From positions 22,020 through 31,454 of the forward strand of contig DIXV01000136.1 of assembly GCA_002436115.1 (NCBI GenBank): DNA of 9,435 nt, written 5' to 3'. Numbering within the stretch: the first letter of the stretch is position 1; each line of letters opens with the position of its first letter. Of the stretch, positions 1 to 7,001 are shown in pieces. Origin of the DNA: Streptococcus sp. UBA6071. GTDB taxonomy: Bacteria; Bacillota; Bacilli; Lactobacillales; Streptococcaceae. The position numbers were made by a program, and so were the translations under genes. The notes under the pieces were generated by a model that was not told where the DNA came from, searched no databases, and saw nothing but the letters and a program-made list of their open reading frames with translations.

Positions 1-2475
1 AAGGCCGCTAAGCGGATGGTTGAGCGTGGTGATGAGCGAATCTGGGATATCCTAGAAGAAGTTATCAAGGAACATCCCGTTCTCCTCAACCGAGCACCGA
101 CTCTCCACCGATTGGGGATCCAAGCCTTTGAGCCGGTCTTAATTGACGGGAAAGCCCTGCGCCTTCATCCGCTTGTCTGTGAAGCCTACAATGCCGACTT
201 TGATGGTGACCAAATGGCGATCCACGTGCCGCTTTCAGAAGAAGCACAAGCAGAAGCCCGCATCTTGATGTTGGCAGCAGAACACATCCTTAATCCCAAG
301 GACGGAAAACCAGTTGTAACCCCATCTCAGGATATGGTTCTAGGGAACTACTATCTCACCATGGAAGATGCTGGTCGTGAAGGAGAAGGAATGGTCTTTA
401 AAGATGCAGATGAGGCTATTATGGCTTATCGCACAGGCCATGTTCACCTGCACAGCCGAGTGGGTATTGCAACAGACAGCTTAGATAAGCCTTGGTCTGC
501 CAAGCAAAAACACAAGGTTATGATGACCACTGTTGGGAAGATTCTCTTCAATGCGATTATGCCAGCTGAATTGCCTTACCTACAAGAGCCAACAAACAGC
601 AATCTGACAGAAGGGGTACCAGATAAGTATTTCTTACCACTAGGTGCGGATATCAAAGCTGAGATTGCTAACCTAGAGCTTAATCAACCCTTTAAGAAGA
701 AAAATCTGGGGAATATTATTGCAGAAATTTTCAAACGTTTCCGCACGACAGAAACCTCTGCCCTACTTGACCGCCTGAAAGATTTGGGTTACTACCACTC
801 AACATTAGCTGGTCTGACCGTAGGAATTGCCGATATTCCAGTCATCAACGATAAAGAGAGCGTGATTTTAGAAGCCCATGATAGGGTGGATATGATCAGC
901 AAACAGTACCGTCGTGGTCTTATCAGTAATGAAGAACGCTATCATGCCATTACAAGTACGTGGCGTGAAACCAAGGAAGTTCTTGAAAAACGCTTGATTG
1001 ACAAACAGGACCCTAAAAACCCAATCGTTATGATGATGGACTCAGGTGCCCGTGGGAATATTTCAAACTTCTCTCAATTAGCGGGTATGCGGGGACTCAT
1101 GTCAGCGCCGAATGGGCGTATCATGGAATTGCCTATCCTGTCTAACTTCCGAGAAGGGCTTTCTGTACTCGAGATGTTCTTTTCTACCCATGGTGCCCGT
1201 AAGGGGATGACGGATACCGCCCTCAAGACGGCGGACTCAGGTTACCTGACGCGTCGTTTGGTTGACGTGGCACAAGACGTTATTATTCGAGAAGATGATT
1301 GTGGCACAGACCGTGGCTTAGACATCACCTCTATCACAGATGGGAAAGAGATGATTGAACCGTTAGAAGAACGGTTGCAAGGACGTTATACGAAGAAGAC
1401 TGTTAGACACCCTGAGACAGGGGACGTTATCGTAGCAGCTGATCAGTTGCTGACAGAAGACCTTGTCCGTCAAATCGTTGCGGCTGATGTTGAGCAAGTG
1501 ACTATTCGCTCCGTCTTTACTTGTAATACGCGGCACGGCGTTTGTCGTCACTGTTATGGAATCAACCTAGCGACAGGGGACTCTGTTGAAGTGGGTGAAG
1601 CCGTCGGAACAGTTGCTGCCCAATCCATTGGGGAACCAGGAACACAGTTGACCATGCGGACCTTCCACACAGGTGGTGTGGCCTCTAATACGGATATCAC
1701 CCAAGGTCTCCCTCGTGTCCAAGAAATCTTTGAAGCCCGTAACCCTAAAGGGGAAGCGATTATCACAGAGGTTAAAGGAGTGGTTACAGATATCGAGGAA
1801 GATCCTGCAACCCGAACCAAGAAAGTCTTTGTTTCAGGACAAACGGGTGATGGGGAGTATGTGGTTCCTTATACCGCTCGGATGCGAGTAGAGGTTGGAG
1901 ATATGGTCAACCGTGGGCAAGCTCTTACGGAAGGGTCGATCCAACCAAAACACTTGCTGGAAGTGCGTGATGTCTTATCAGTAGAAACCTATCTCTTGTC
2001 TGAGGTTCAAAAAGTGTACCGTAGCCAAGGGGTAGAGATTGGAGATAAGCATATCGAGGTTATGGTTCGCCAAATGCTTCGTAAAGTGCGTGTTATGGAT
2101 CCAGGAGATACAGAACTTCTCATGGGAACCCTCATGGATATTACAGACTTTACAGATGCCAACCGAGAAGTGGTAATCTCAGGGGGTATCCCAGCGACTG
2201 CTCGTCCAGTCCTTATGGGAATTACCAAGGCTTCTTTAGAGACCAACTCCTTCTTATCTGCGGCTTCTTTCCAAGAAACAACGCGTGTCCTTACGGATGC
2301 TGCTATCCGTGGAAAACGTGACCATCTCTTGGGACTTAAGGAAAATGTTATCATTGGTAAGATTATTCCAGCAGGAACAGGTATGCTACGTTATCGGAAC
2401 TTAGAGCCTCAGGCGGTTAATGAGCATGATGGCGTTGATCTAGAAGAGGAAGTTGTTACCGAAACAGTAGAATAA
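1..2475 (+). CDS. rpoC: DNA-directed RNA polymerase subunit beta', C-terminal part (5' end cut by window)
   Basis: This is the catalytic beta' subunit of RNA polymerase, cytoplasmic, which with beta forms the active centre. The frame is open from base 1 and gives 824 visible residues. Against the usual streptococcal length of about 1,200, roughly 390 N-terminal residues are missing, including the first zinc site and clamp. The NADFDGD motif at visible residues 64-70 carries the three aspartates that hold the catalytic magnesium. [10 protein letters not shown] at 344-353 leads into the bridge helix around 380-412. Four cysteines (434, 508, 515, 518) form the second zinc site. The trigger loop MRTFHTGG is at 552-559 with its conserved histidine at 556. 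An acidic C-terminal tail ends at the TAA. The ATG at 16 is an internal methionine, not the start. No frameshift or missing key residue is seen. In this group rpoC normally follows rpoB in one operon, and the terminator just downstream closes it here. The identification is essentially certain. Confidence 0.99.
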   Translation, partial: KAAKRMVERGDERIWDILEEVIKEHPVLLNRAPTLHRLGIQAFEPVLIDGKALRLHPLVCEAYNADFDGDQMAIHVPLSEEAQAEARILMLAAEHILNPKDGKPVVTPSQDMVLGNYYLTMEDAGREGEGMVFKDADEAIMAYRTGHVHLHSRVGIATDSLDKPWSAKQKHKVMMTTVGKILFNAIMPAELPYLQEPTNSNLTEGVPDKYFLPLGADIKAEIANLELNQPFKKKNLGNIIAEIFKRFRTTETSALLDRLKDLGYYHSTLAGLTVGIADIPVINDKESVILEAHDRVDMISKQYRRGLISNEERYHAITSTWRETKEVLEKRLIDKQDPKNPIVMMMDSGARGNISNFSQLAGMRGLMSAPNGRIMELPILSNFREGLSVLEMFFSTHGARKGMTDTALKTADSGYLTRRLVDVAQDVIIREDDCGTDRGLDITSITDGKEMIEPLEERLQGRYTKKTVRHPETGDVIVAADQLLTEDLVRQIVAADVEQVTIRSVFTCNTRHGVCRHCYGINLATGDSVEVGEAVGTVAAQSIGEPGTQLTMRTFHTGGVASNTDITQGLPRVQEIFEARNPKGEAIITEVKGVVTDIEEDPATRTKKVFVSGQTGDGEYVVPYTARMRVEVGDMVNRGQALTEGSIQPKHLLEVRDVLSVETYLLSEVQKVYRSQGVEIGDKHIEVMVRQMLRKVRVMDPGDTELLMGTLMDITDFTDANREVVISGGIPATARPVLMGITKASLETNSFLSAASFQETTRVLTDAAIRGKRDHLLGLKENVIIGKIIPAGTGMLRYRNLEPQAVNEHDGVDLEEEVVTETVE

Positions 2476-2506
2476 GATAGGGATTAGGGCGAAGATCTAT
2501 CCCTCT

Positions 2507-2570
2507 AAAAAAAGACGAACACGGTTGAGGTCAGTTATTTCTGACGGAGGCTTGTTCGTCTTTTCGTTTT
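2507..2570 (+). terminator. Factor-independent terminator of rpoC
   Basis: The arms AAAAGACGAACA (2510-2521) and TGTTCGTCTTTT (2553-2564) pair perfectly over 12 bp. An inner stem GTCAG (2530-2534) / CTGAC (2541-2545) with a 6-nt loop sits inside. The structure starts 31 nt after the rpoC stop and is followed by a T-rich tail (TTTTCGTTTT). An A-run on the left arm mirrors the T-run on the right, so it could also work on the minus strand, although no minus-strand gene is visible. A smaller hairpin just upstream, AGGGAT (2479-2484) / ATCCCT (2499-2504), may help end transcription or protect the 3' end. Confidence 0.9.
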
Positions 2571-2584
2571 GTCAGCGCTCGGCA

Positions 2585-2745
2585 AACACTATTCTTATAA
2601 ATAGGTGAAAAGGGGAGAAAAGATGGGGAATTCCGATAGATACCTATCAGTGAATCCCCTAAACCAAGGCACCCAGAGATGGTGTGGCAGTTAAAGCCTT
2701 CTAAAGAAAGTAATGCAGGCATCTGGGAGGCAGTTTTTTTGCCTC
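2585..2745 (+). ncRNA. Possible small structured RNA or orphan leader between rpoC and esxA
   Basis: I do not recognise an RNA family here, but the segment is rich in complementary pieces. A hairpin at 2626-2659 pairs GGGGA with TCCCC, then TTC with GAA, then GATAG with CTATC across an ATAC loop, with one bulged A. Downstream, CCCAGA (2672-2677) can pair with TCTGGG (2722-2727). AAGGC (2666-2670) can pair with GCCTT (2696-2700), which would cross the first pairing as a pseudoknot. GAGGCA (2727-2732) and TGCCTC (2740-2745) flank a seven-T run (2734-2740) that could be a 3' end. A poor promoter may lie at TTGTCA (2569-2574) with TATTCT (2590-2595), but the 15-nt spacing is short. No open frame with a ribosome binding site is present. 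It could equally be a decayed remnant. No terminator of the usual GC-stem-then-T form precedes the T-run, which lowers confidence. Confidence 0.35.
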
Positions 2746-2810
2746 ATAATCCTTTCGAATTCGGATAAGGCTAAAAAGAAATATTTTTAAAAAAATTCCC
2801 TAAAAAAGAA

Positions 2811-2839
2811 TTGACTTTTTTAATTCTATATTTTATAAT
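2811..2839 (+). promoter_or_regulatory. Sigma-A type promoter of esxA
   Basis: A -35 box TTGACT (2811-2816, five of six consensus bases) and a perfect -10 box TATAAT (2834-2839) are separated by 17 nt, the optimal spacing. A run of A and T tracts directly upstream (about 2771-2810) could act as an UP element. Transcription would start near 2846, giving a leader of about 27 nt before the esxA ATG. The leader contains AAGGAG at 2861-2866, 6 nt from the start codon. The match predicts strong, housekeeping-sigma expression. I see no clear operator within or beside the boxes. Confidence 0.88.
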
Positions 2840-2872
2840 AATTAGTATAAAACTATTTTTAAGGAGAATGAT

Positions 2873-3163
2873 ATGTCAAGAATTAAATTGACCCCTGAAG
2901 AGCTGCGGACCTCCGCTGGTAAATACACTACAGGTTCCGAAGATATTACTCGAGTTTTAACCGACTTGACGAATGAGCAAGAAACGATCCGTTCAAACTG
3001 GGAAGGTACTGCTTTCCAAAGTTTTGACAATCAATTCAACGAATTGAAACCAAAAATTCAAGAATTTGCTCAACTACTTGAAGATATCAACCAACAACTT
3101 AACAAGGTTGCTGAAATCATTGAGACAACTGATGCAGACATTGCAGCACAAATCGGAGGCTAA
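2873..3163 (+). CDS. esxA: WXG100-family secreted protein EsxA (ESAT-6-like)
   Basis: This is the 96-residue hallmark substrate of the type VIIb secretion system. Family members form helix-turn-helix dimers, are exported by EssC without a cleaved signal peptide, and are needed for export of other substrates. The WXG turn is WEG at residues 43-45, inside NWEGTAF, flanked by two long amphipathic helices (about 7-40 and 48-90). The start MSRIKLTPEE and the segment FAQLLEDINQQL resemble, from memory, staphylococcal EsxA (MAMIKMSPEE, FAQLLEEIKQQL). Length matches the family. The C-terminus has no tyrosine for a classical YxxxD/E export signal; an IIETTD segment near the end may replace it. The start is fixed by AAGGAG six nt upstream. 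It is the first gene after the strong promoter and is followed by a hairpin, which suits a highly expressed small substrate. Confidence 0.97.
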   Translation: MSRIKLTPEELRTSAGKYTTGSEDITRVLTDLTNEQETIRSNWEGTAFQSFDNQFNELKPKIQEFAQLLEDINQQLNKVAEIIETTDADIAAQIGG

Positions 3164-3174
3164 TTTCCGATAGT

Positions 3175-3201
3175 AAAGGAAAGGCAAGTCCTTTCCTTTT
3201 T
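3175..3201 (+). terminator. Hairpin after esxA, probable attenuator of the downstream secretion genes
   Basis: AAAGGAAAGG (3175-3184) pairs perfectly over 10 bp with CCTTTCCTTT (3190-3199) around a 5-nt loop, followed by two more Ts. It begins 12 nt after the esxA stop. The T-tract is short and partly inside the stem, so termination is probably incomplete. No convincing promoter is visible between it and esaA (CATAAA at 3213-3218 has no matching -35), so the genes from esaA on most likely depend on read-through from the esxA promoter. The hairpin may also protect the 3' end of a short esxA message. Confidence 0.75.
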
Positions 3202-3246
3202 AAGTTATGTAGCATAAATAAAGGGATAAAGGGAAATAGGACGTTT

Positions 3247-6200
3247 ATGAAACGAAATGGTATTGAATTACTGAAGATAATTGCAGCAATTTTACTTTTT
3301 GCTGCGGGGATACTTTTTATCAGTTTTCAAATTTCACAAAATCAAAAAGTCGCTGAGACGATCGAAACGCAACAGGAGAGCAAGCTCGCTATTGCTGTTG
3401 TTAATGAGGATCAAGGTGGTGAATTTGAGGGTCAGGAGTATGAGCTCGGCAAAAACTATGTCACTCATCTTTCAAAAGATTTGACCAATGAGTGGACATT
3501 GACAACCAGAAGTGTTGCTGAGAAAGGATTAGAAAGTGGAGACTACCAATTAGTGGTCTATATCCCTAGTAATTTCTCCCAAAAAGTTGTGGATATTAAT
3601 GCGACAGCTCCTGAACAAGCCACAATTACCTATAAAGTCAACTCGAATGGCAATGCGACTATTGAAAACATGGCCAACCAAGTTGGAAATCGCATCGTGA
3701 CCGAATTAGATCAACAGTTGGTCGGCGTCTTTATGGCCAGCATTTTAAACAACCTCTATCAGGCACAGCAAAATGTGAAGGCAGTGGTTGACACTCAAGC
3801 TGTTAATATCGGTAATTATCAAAGTACTGTCGTGGATGTGGCAGGGAGATTCCGCTCTAGTCTGCCGAATTTGCTGACATCAGCTCAAGCCTCAGCTTCT
3901 ACCAATAATCAGCTCATTAACAGCCTGACCAACTCTGTTTCTCTTTTTGATGGTCTTTCGACGAGCCAAACCGATTTTAGCACGAGTCTAACGGATTTGA
4001 TGGCTCAACGTGAGGCAGGGACAACCAGTTATGGCGAATTCGTCTCCCAACTCTTAACCATGAACAACTTGGTCGGACAGACCCAGGACCTCTATAGCCA
4101 AATTCGGGCGAATCAGGTTGCTCTAGGGACTGGTTTGAGTGTTGATGACCCAGGGACTTTGGAAATTGAAGGTCTACGAACAGCGGTTACAGACCTCCAA
4201 TCTAAAAAAGGCCAACTCAGCAAGCAAATTGACGAAGCGACGGCATCAGTCATTAAAGAATTAGCCATTTATTATGGGATTGATACCACCAACAAGTCGA
4301 CTGAGGAAATTGAACAAGAACTTGACCAATTAACCCTCAAAGAATTTATCGCCCGCTATGCTCCGGGGACAAACTTAGAGTCAGACCTTGCAACTGCCAA
4401 GACTGATTTGTCCGTTATAACAGCTCAGTTGATACAAGCTCAGACGGCATTGACGACTTATGAGACCAGACTGTCCCAAGAAGTGAAGTCAGGTAGGATT
4501 CAATTGCCTTCTGGTCAGTATAATGGCGCAACCGTAACCGTTGTATCGAATTCTCCGGATATTGCGATCCTAACACCAAGCTTTACGCTTTCAGGGACTG
4601 CCTCAGCAGTGGACTACCAATACCGAGTGACAGCGGCACCATCATCTCCGAGCAGCGGAGCGACTATTACCGTCACCATTACTTTAGCTAGCACGGGCTC
4701 AGGGACTACCTCTGGGATGTCCTCTAGAACTGGCGAAGCAACGATCGTTCCACTGACGTCATCTTCTAGCACGGATCCGTCTAGCAGTTCAAGCACGAGC
4801 GGCTCTTCTAGCACAGATCCTAGCACAGACCCTAGTGCCTCGACAGATCCGTCATCATCAACATCAGGCTCAGGGTCTACGACAACACCGGGTGGAGGTA
4901 CGACCGTTACCCCTCCTGCGACGGCTAACACACTGATTTTCGAGGACTCGGCAGATTACTCTAGTTATGCCAGCATAGAGTACCAAAACTTGGTCGATAG
5001 GCGTAACAAACTGAGAACTCAGGAAGAAGCACAAGAGAAGTTAGTCGCTACACAGGAAAAATTGGTGAATAGCCTCAATGATCCTGTGGTGGCAACCCTC
5101 AAGCAAAACATTAAAAATGCCTTTCTCCCAATAAAAACAAACCTTGATGGCAATGCGACAACGACAGCTTCAGTGGAAGCTTCTATTGCCAATTTGTCCA
5201 AACAGATTGATGCTGTTGAGGCACAGACCCTCGCAGGTTACACGGAAATCACGAATTTGCTGAATCAATATGAACAGCAAGTTGGTTCTCAGGCGGCATC
5301 TGTCTTGGAGGCGCAAACCAGTGATGAAGCCAATCAAACAGGAACGACTTCTGCCTTGTCTGCCTTATCACCAGCTTTTTCAAGCTTAACGAGTGCTTCA
5401 CAGTCTGCTAGAGATGATTCTGCGTCCAATGTGACCTCTGCAGAAAGTGTTCGTGACCTTTTGACCAACTTTGAAGGTGACATTTCAGAAGCTGAAAGCA
5501 CAACGGATAATCTAGCGACAGATGCGACTAGCTTATCAACGGCCTTCAATGATGAACTGTCTAAAAATCAGGACTTTGTTGGTTCTTTTGTCAAGGTGCT
5601 GAATAATGCCTATAACAACGGTGTGCCAAATGAAGAACTCTTGAAATTCTTGTCTAGCCCGATTACACAGTCAGCTCAAGCGACTCGTGCAACGGCGAAC
5701 GTTTATAAACCGTTCACTTGGGTACTACTAATGGCTATTATGGGGCTCTTTACGGCTTATCTCTTTAGCAATAGTCAGGTATTCCAGACCACGATGAACA
5801 AGTTTTCAACTTCTGAAAATGCCTTCCTTCGTGCAGGCTCCAAGACCGTTATTGTCAGTCAAATGCTGACCCTTATCCTTGGCTTGACCATTGGTGTTCT
5901 TTCTCTGGACCAACTCCAAATCTCAGGGGCTTACAGTGTACTTTGGGTATTTAGTGTTATTGCCATGACCATGTTCTTAGCCCAATGGCTTTATCTGATA
6001 CTCAAGCATTTCAAAGCCTTTGGTATGGGAGTTGCGCTCTTCATCTTGATTTCTTATATTTACTTGACCAGTGCTATCGGAACAACAGCCTCCTTGAGTG
6101 GTTTACCACTTGTGATGCGCAATATCAATATCTTATCTATCTTTGAGAACCTCTTATCAGGATTCTTTATCAAAGAACCAATCGCACTTTGGCAAGTCTT

Positions 6201-6276
6201 TCTCATTATGGTGGGTCTAGCCATAGGCGTTATCCTAGGGATTTTTGTGAAAGAAAAACAAGTTGAGGAAAACTAA
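3247..6276 (+). CDS. esaA: Type VII secretion protein EsaA, polytopic membrane protein with large extracellular domain
   Basis: EsaA is a core component of type VIIb secretion, related to the YhgE/Pip (phage infection protein) family. It sits in the membrane and projects a long dimeric extracellular stalk through the cell wall. The 1,009-residue length is typical. One membrane helix lies at about residues 9-28, followed by the family's early LAIAVVNEDQGG motif. About 790 extracellular residues follow, with long helical, probably coiled-coil stretches on both sides of a central beta-rich part (about 420-500) and a Ser/Thr/Asp/Pro-rich patch (about 504-560). Five membrane helices lie near 821-840, 866-886, 895-919, 925-945 and 979-1001. 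This one-plus-five arrangement matches EsaA. The ATG has an AGGA 5 nt upstream (3238-3241). It follows the hairpin after esxA and ends 1 nt before essA, which implies translational coupling. The frame is intact. The Ser-rich patch is the part most likely to differ between strains. Confidence 0.96.
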   Translation: MKRNGIELLKIIAAILLFAAGILFISFQISQNQKVAETIETQQESKLAIAVVNEDQGGEFEGQEYELGKNYVTHLSKDLTNEWTLTTRSVAEKGLESGDYQLVVYIPSNFSQKVVDINATAPEQATITYKVNSNGNATIENMANQVGNRIVTELDQQLVGVFMASILNNLYQAQQNVKAVVDTQAVNIGNYQSTVVDVAGRFRSSLPNLLTSAQASASTNNQLINSLTNSVSLFDGLSTSQTDFSTSLTDLMAQREAGTTSYGEFVSQLLTMNNLVGQTQDLYSQIRANQVALGTGLSVDDPGTLEIEGLRTAVTDLQSKKGQLSKQIDEATASVIKELAIYYGIDTTNKSTEEIEQELDQLTLKEFIARYAPGTNLESDLATAKTDLSVITAQLIQAQTALTTYETRLSQEVKSGRIQLPSGQYNGATVTVVSNSPDIAILTPSFTLSGTASAVDYQYRVTAAPSSPSSGATITVTITLASTGSGTTSGMSSRTGEATIVPLTSSSSTDPSSSSSTSGSSSTDPSTDPSASTDPSSSTSGSGSTTTPGGGTTVTPPATANTLIFEDSADYSSYASIEYQNLVDRRNKLRTQEEAQEKLVATQEKLVNSLNDPVVATLKQNIKNAFLPIKTNLDGNATTTASVEASIANLSKQIDAVEAQTLAGYTEITNLLNQYEQQVGSQAASVLEAQTSDEANQTGTTSALSALSPAFSSLTSASQSARDDSASNVTSAESVRDLLTNFEGDISEAESTTDNLATDATSLSTAFNDELSKNQDFVGSFVKVLNNAYNNGVPNEELLKFLSSPITQSAQATRATANVYKPFTWVLLMAIMGLFTAYLFSNSQVFQTTMNKFSTSENAFLRAGSKTVIVSQMLTLILGLTIGVLSLDQLQISGAYSVLWVFSVIAMTMFLAQWLYLILKHFKAFGMGVALFILISYIYLTSAIGTTASLSGLPLVMRNINILSIFENLLSGFFIKEPIALWQVFLIMVGLAIGVILGIFVKEKQVEEN
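4756..4926 (+). repeat. Ser/Thr-rich low-complexity region with STDPS repeats inside esaA
   Basis: EsaA residues about 504-560 are nearly all Ser, Thr, Gly, Pro and Asp. The pentapeptide STDPS occurs four times, at residues 508-512, 522-526, 526-530 and 532-536 (nucleotides 4768-4854), with related SSS and SGS units between. At the DNA level the repeats share AGCACAGATCC-like units with several serine codons used, so the array is diverged rather than freshly duplicated. The patch lies far from both membrane regions, between the two helical arms, so it should be at or near the outer end of the stalk. It is probably disordered and may act as a cell-wall spacer or glycosylation site; that role is inference. 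Confidence 0.85.
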
Positions 6277-6280
6277 AATG
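6265..6280 (+). promoter_or_regulatory. Ribosome binding site that fixes the essA start
   Basis: GAGG (6265-6268), inside the last codons of esaA, lies 9 nt before the ATG at 6278. It supports that ATG over the in-frame TTG at 6263, which has no purine-rich site at a proper distance and would add five charged residues ahead of the hydrophobic segment. The site can only be reached by ribosomes finishing esaA or binding within its 3' end, which suggests coupled translation. Confidence 0.75.
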
Positions 6281-6751
6281 ATAAACTGGTGGAAGTTCGG
6301 GCTTGGATTCGTTTTATTGGGAATCCTAGCGCTAGGGATGGGAGCCGAGAGGCAGGTGTCTGCAACGGCAACGTATAACAATGACTTTGTCCTTGACTCC
6401 GAGCGTCTGGAGCAAGGGGAACGTTCCAATACTTCTGAGTCTACAGACACTTCCGACCTTTTTAATCAAGAGTTGAACGATAAAATTAATGCCTATGAAA
6501 AAGGGCAACTAGAAGAAAATACCCAAGAGCTTGACAGTCTCTTTTTAGAAGAAGCTGTTGAGCCAGAGGATTCAGGAACAGATGAGCTCTTCACAAGTAG
6601 CGAGAGCGATTCAACAATATCTTACGCGACAAAAACACAGACAGAAGAGGATACACAGGACTACAGCCTCCTTTTCTATCTCCTCCTAGGAGGCGTCTTG
6701 ATTGCTGGGTTTGTCTACGTGATTTATATCTTTTTAAGAGGTGAGGGATGA
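6278..6751 (+). CDS. essA: Type VII secretion protein EssA
   Basis: EssA is a small membrane component of the type VIIb machine, required for export in staphylococci; its exact role is not settled. The 157-residue product has a hydrophobic N-terminal segment (about 5-24) that looks like a signal peptide or anchor, with a possible cleavage site after VSATA (27-31). A strongly acidic, Ser/Thr-rich middle follows (about 32-128), then a clear membrane helix at 129-153 and a short basic end. Three short D-x-LF-like motifs appear in the acidic part: SDLF 59-62, DSLF 86-89 and DELF 102-105. The middle is probably outside the cell and largely disordered. Identity rests mainly on position between esaA and esaB, size and topology, because EssA sequences diverge quickly. 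The stop TGA overlaps the esaB ATG in ATGA. Confidence 0.88.
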   Translation: MINWWKFGLGFVLLGILALGMGAERQVSATATYNNDFVLDSERLEQGERSNTSESTDTSDLFNQELNDKINAYEKGQLEENTQELDSLFLEEAVEPEDSGTDELFTSSESDSTISYATKTQTEEDTQDYSLLFYLLLGGVLIAGFVYVIYIFLRGEG

Positions 6752-6999
6752 AAGATAGCCATATCAATGTAACCATCACTGGCGGAGCTCTTTCCAAGGA
6801 AAGTTATGATATGCGGATTCCTCGAACGATTGAGACCAAGCGGTTGATTTTAGAGTTGGAGAAGATTTTTAAACGCCAACTCTGCAAAAAAAAATACCAG
6901 CTTCGTGTTGTCAATAAAGGATTTGTTTTAGATGAGGGGAAATACCTATCAGACTTTCTTATAACGGATGGAGACACGATTGAAGTGATGGAGAATTAA
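6748..6999 (+). CDS. esaB: Type VII secretion protein EsaB, ubiquitin-like (YukD family)
   Basis: This 83-residue cytosolic protein has the beta-grasp pattern of the YukD/EsaB family. It opens with a beta strand HINVTITGG (residues 5-13), then RIPRTIETKRLILELEKIF (23-41) covering a strand and the main helix, then QLRVVNKGFVL, and a final ITDGDTIEVMEN. The closing GDTIEV is typical of ubiquitin-like folds. There is no C-terminal di-glycine, so it is not a conjugating ubiquitin. In related systems EsaB is needed for secretion and may regulate substrate or core levels. The start overlaps the essA stop by 4 nt (ATGA), with a strong GAGGTGAGGG site in essA just upstream. It is followed 2 nt later by essB. 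Size and location agree with the family. Confidence 0.93.
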   Translation: MKDSHINVTITGGALSKESYDMRIPRTIETKRLILELEKIFKRQLCKKKYQLRVVNKGFVLDEGKYLSDFLITDGDTIEVMEN

Positions 7000-7001
7000 G
7001 G

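Noticed and set aside
2625..2666. tRNA-like 3' end (TGAATCCCCTAAACCA)
   Set aside because: No cloverleaf can be drawn: the upstream pairing is a single long hairpin, with no anticodon arm or D-arm.
2531..2722. 63-residue minus-strand open frame in the rpoC-esxA gap
   Set aside because: It has no ribosome binding site, an unlikely composition, and overlaps the structured segment and the rpoC terminator; it is probably chance.
3201..3246. Separate promoter for esaA
   Set aside because: CATAAA at 3213-3218 is a weak -10 and no -35-like hexamer lies at a suitable distance.
4768..4854. CRISPR or recent tandem duplication
   Set aside because: The repeats are short, in frame, diverged at the codon level and explained by the STDPS protein repeat; there are no spacers.
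4614..4931. 105-residue minus-strand frame opposite the EsaA Ser-rich region
   Set aside because: The Val/Leu/Asp/Glu-rich product is the antisense image of the repetitive Ser/Thr codons; no start signals are seen.
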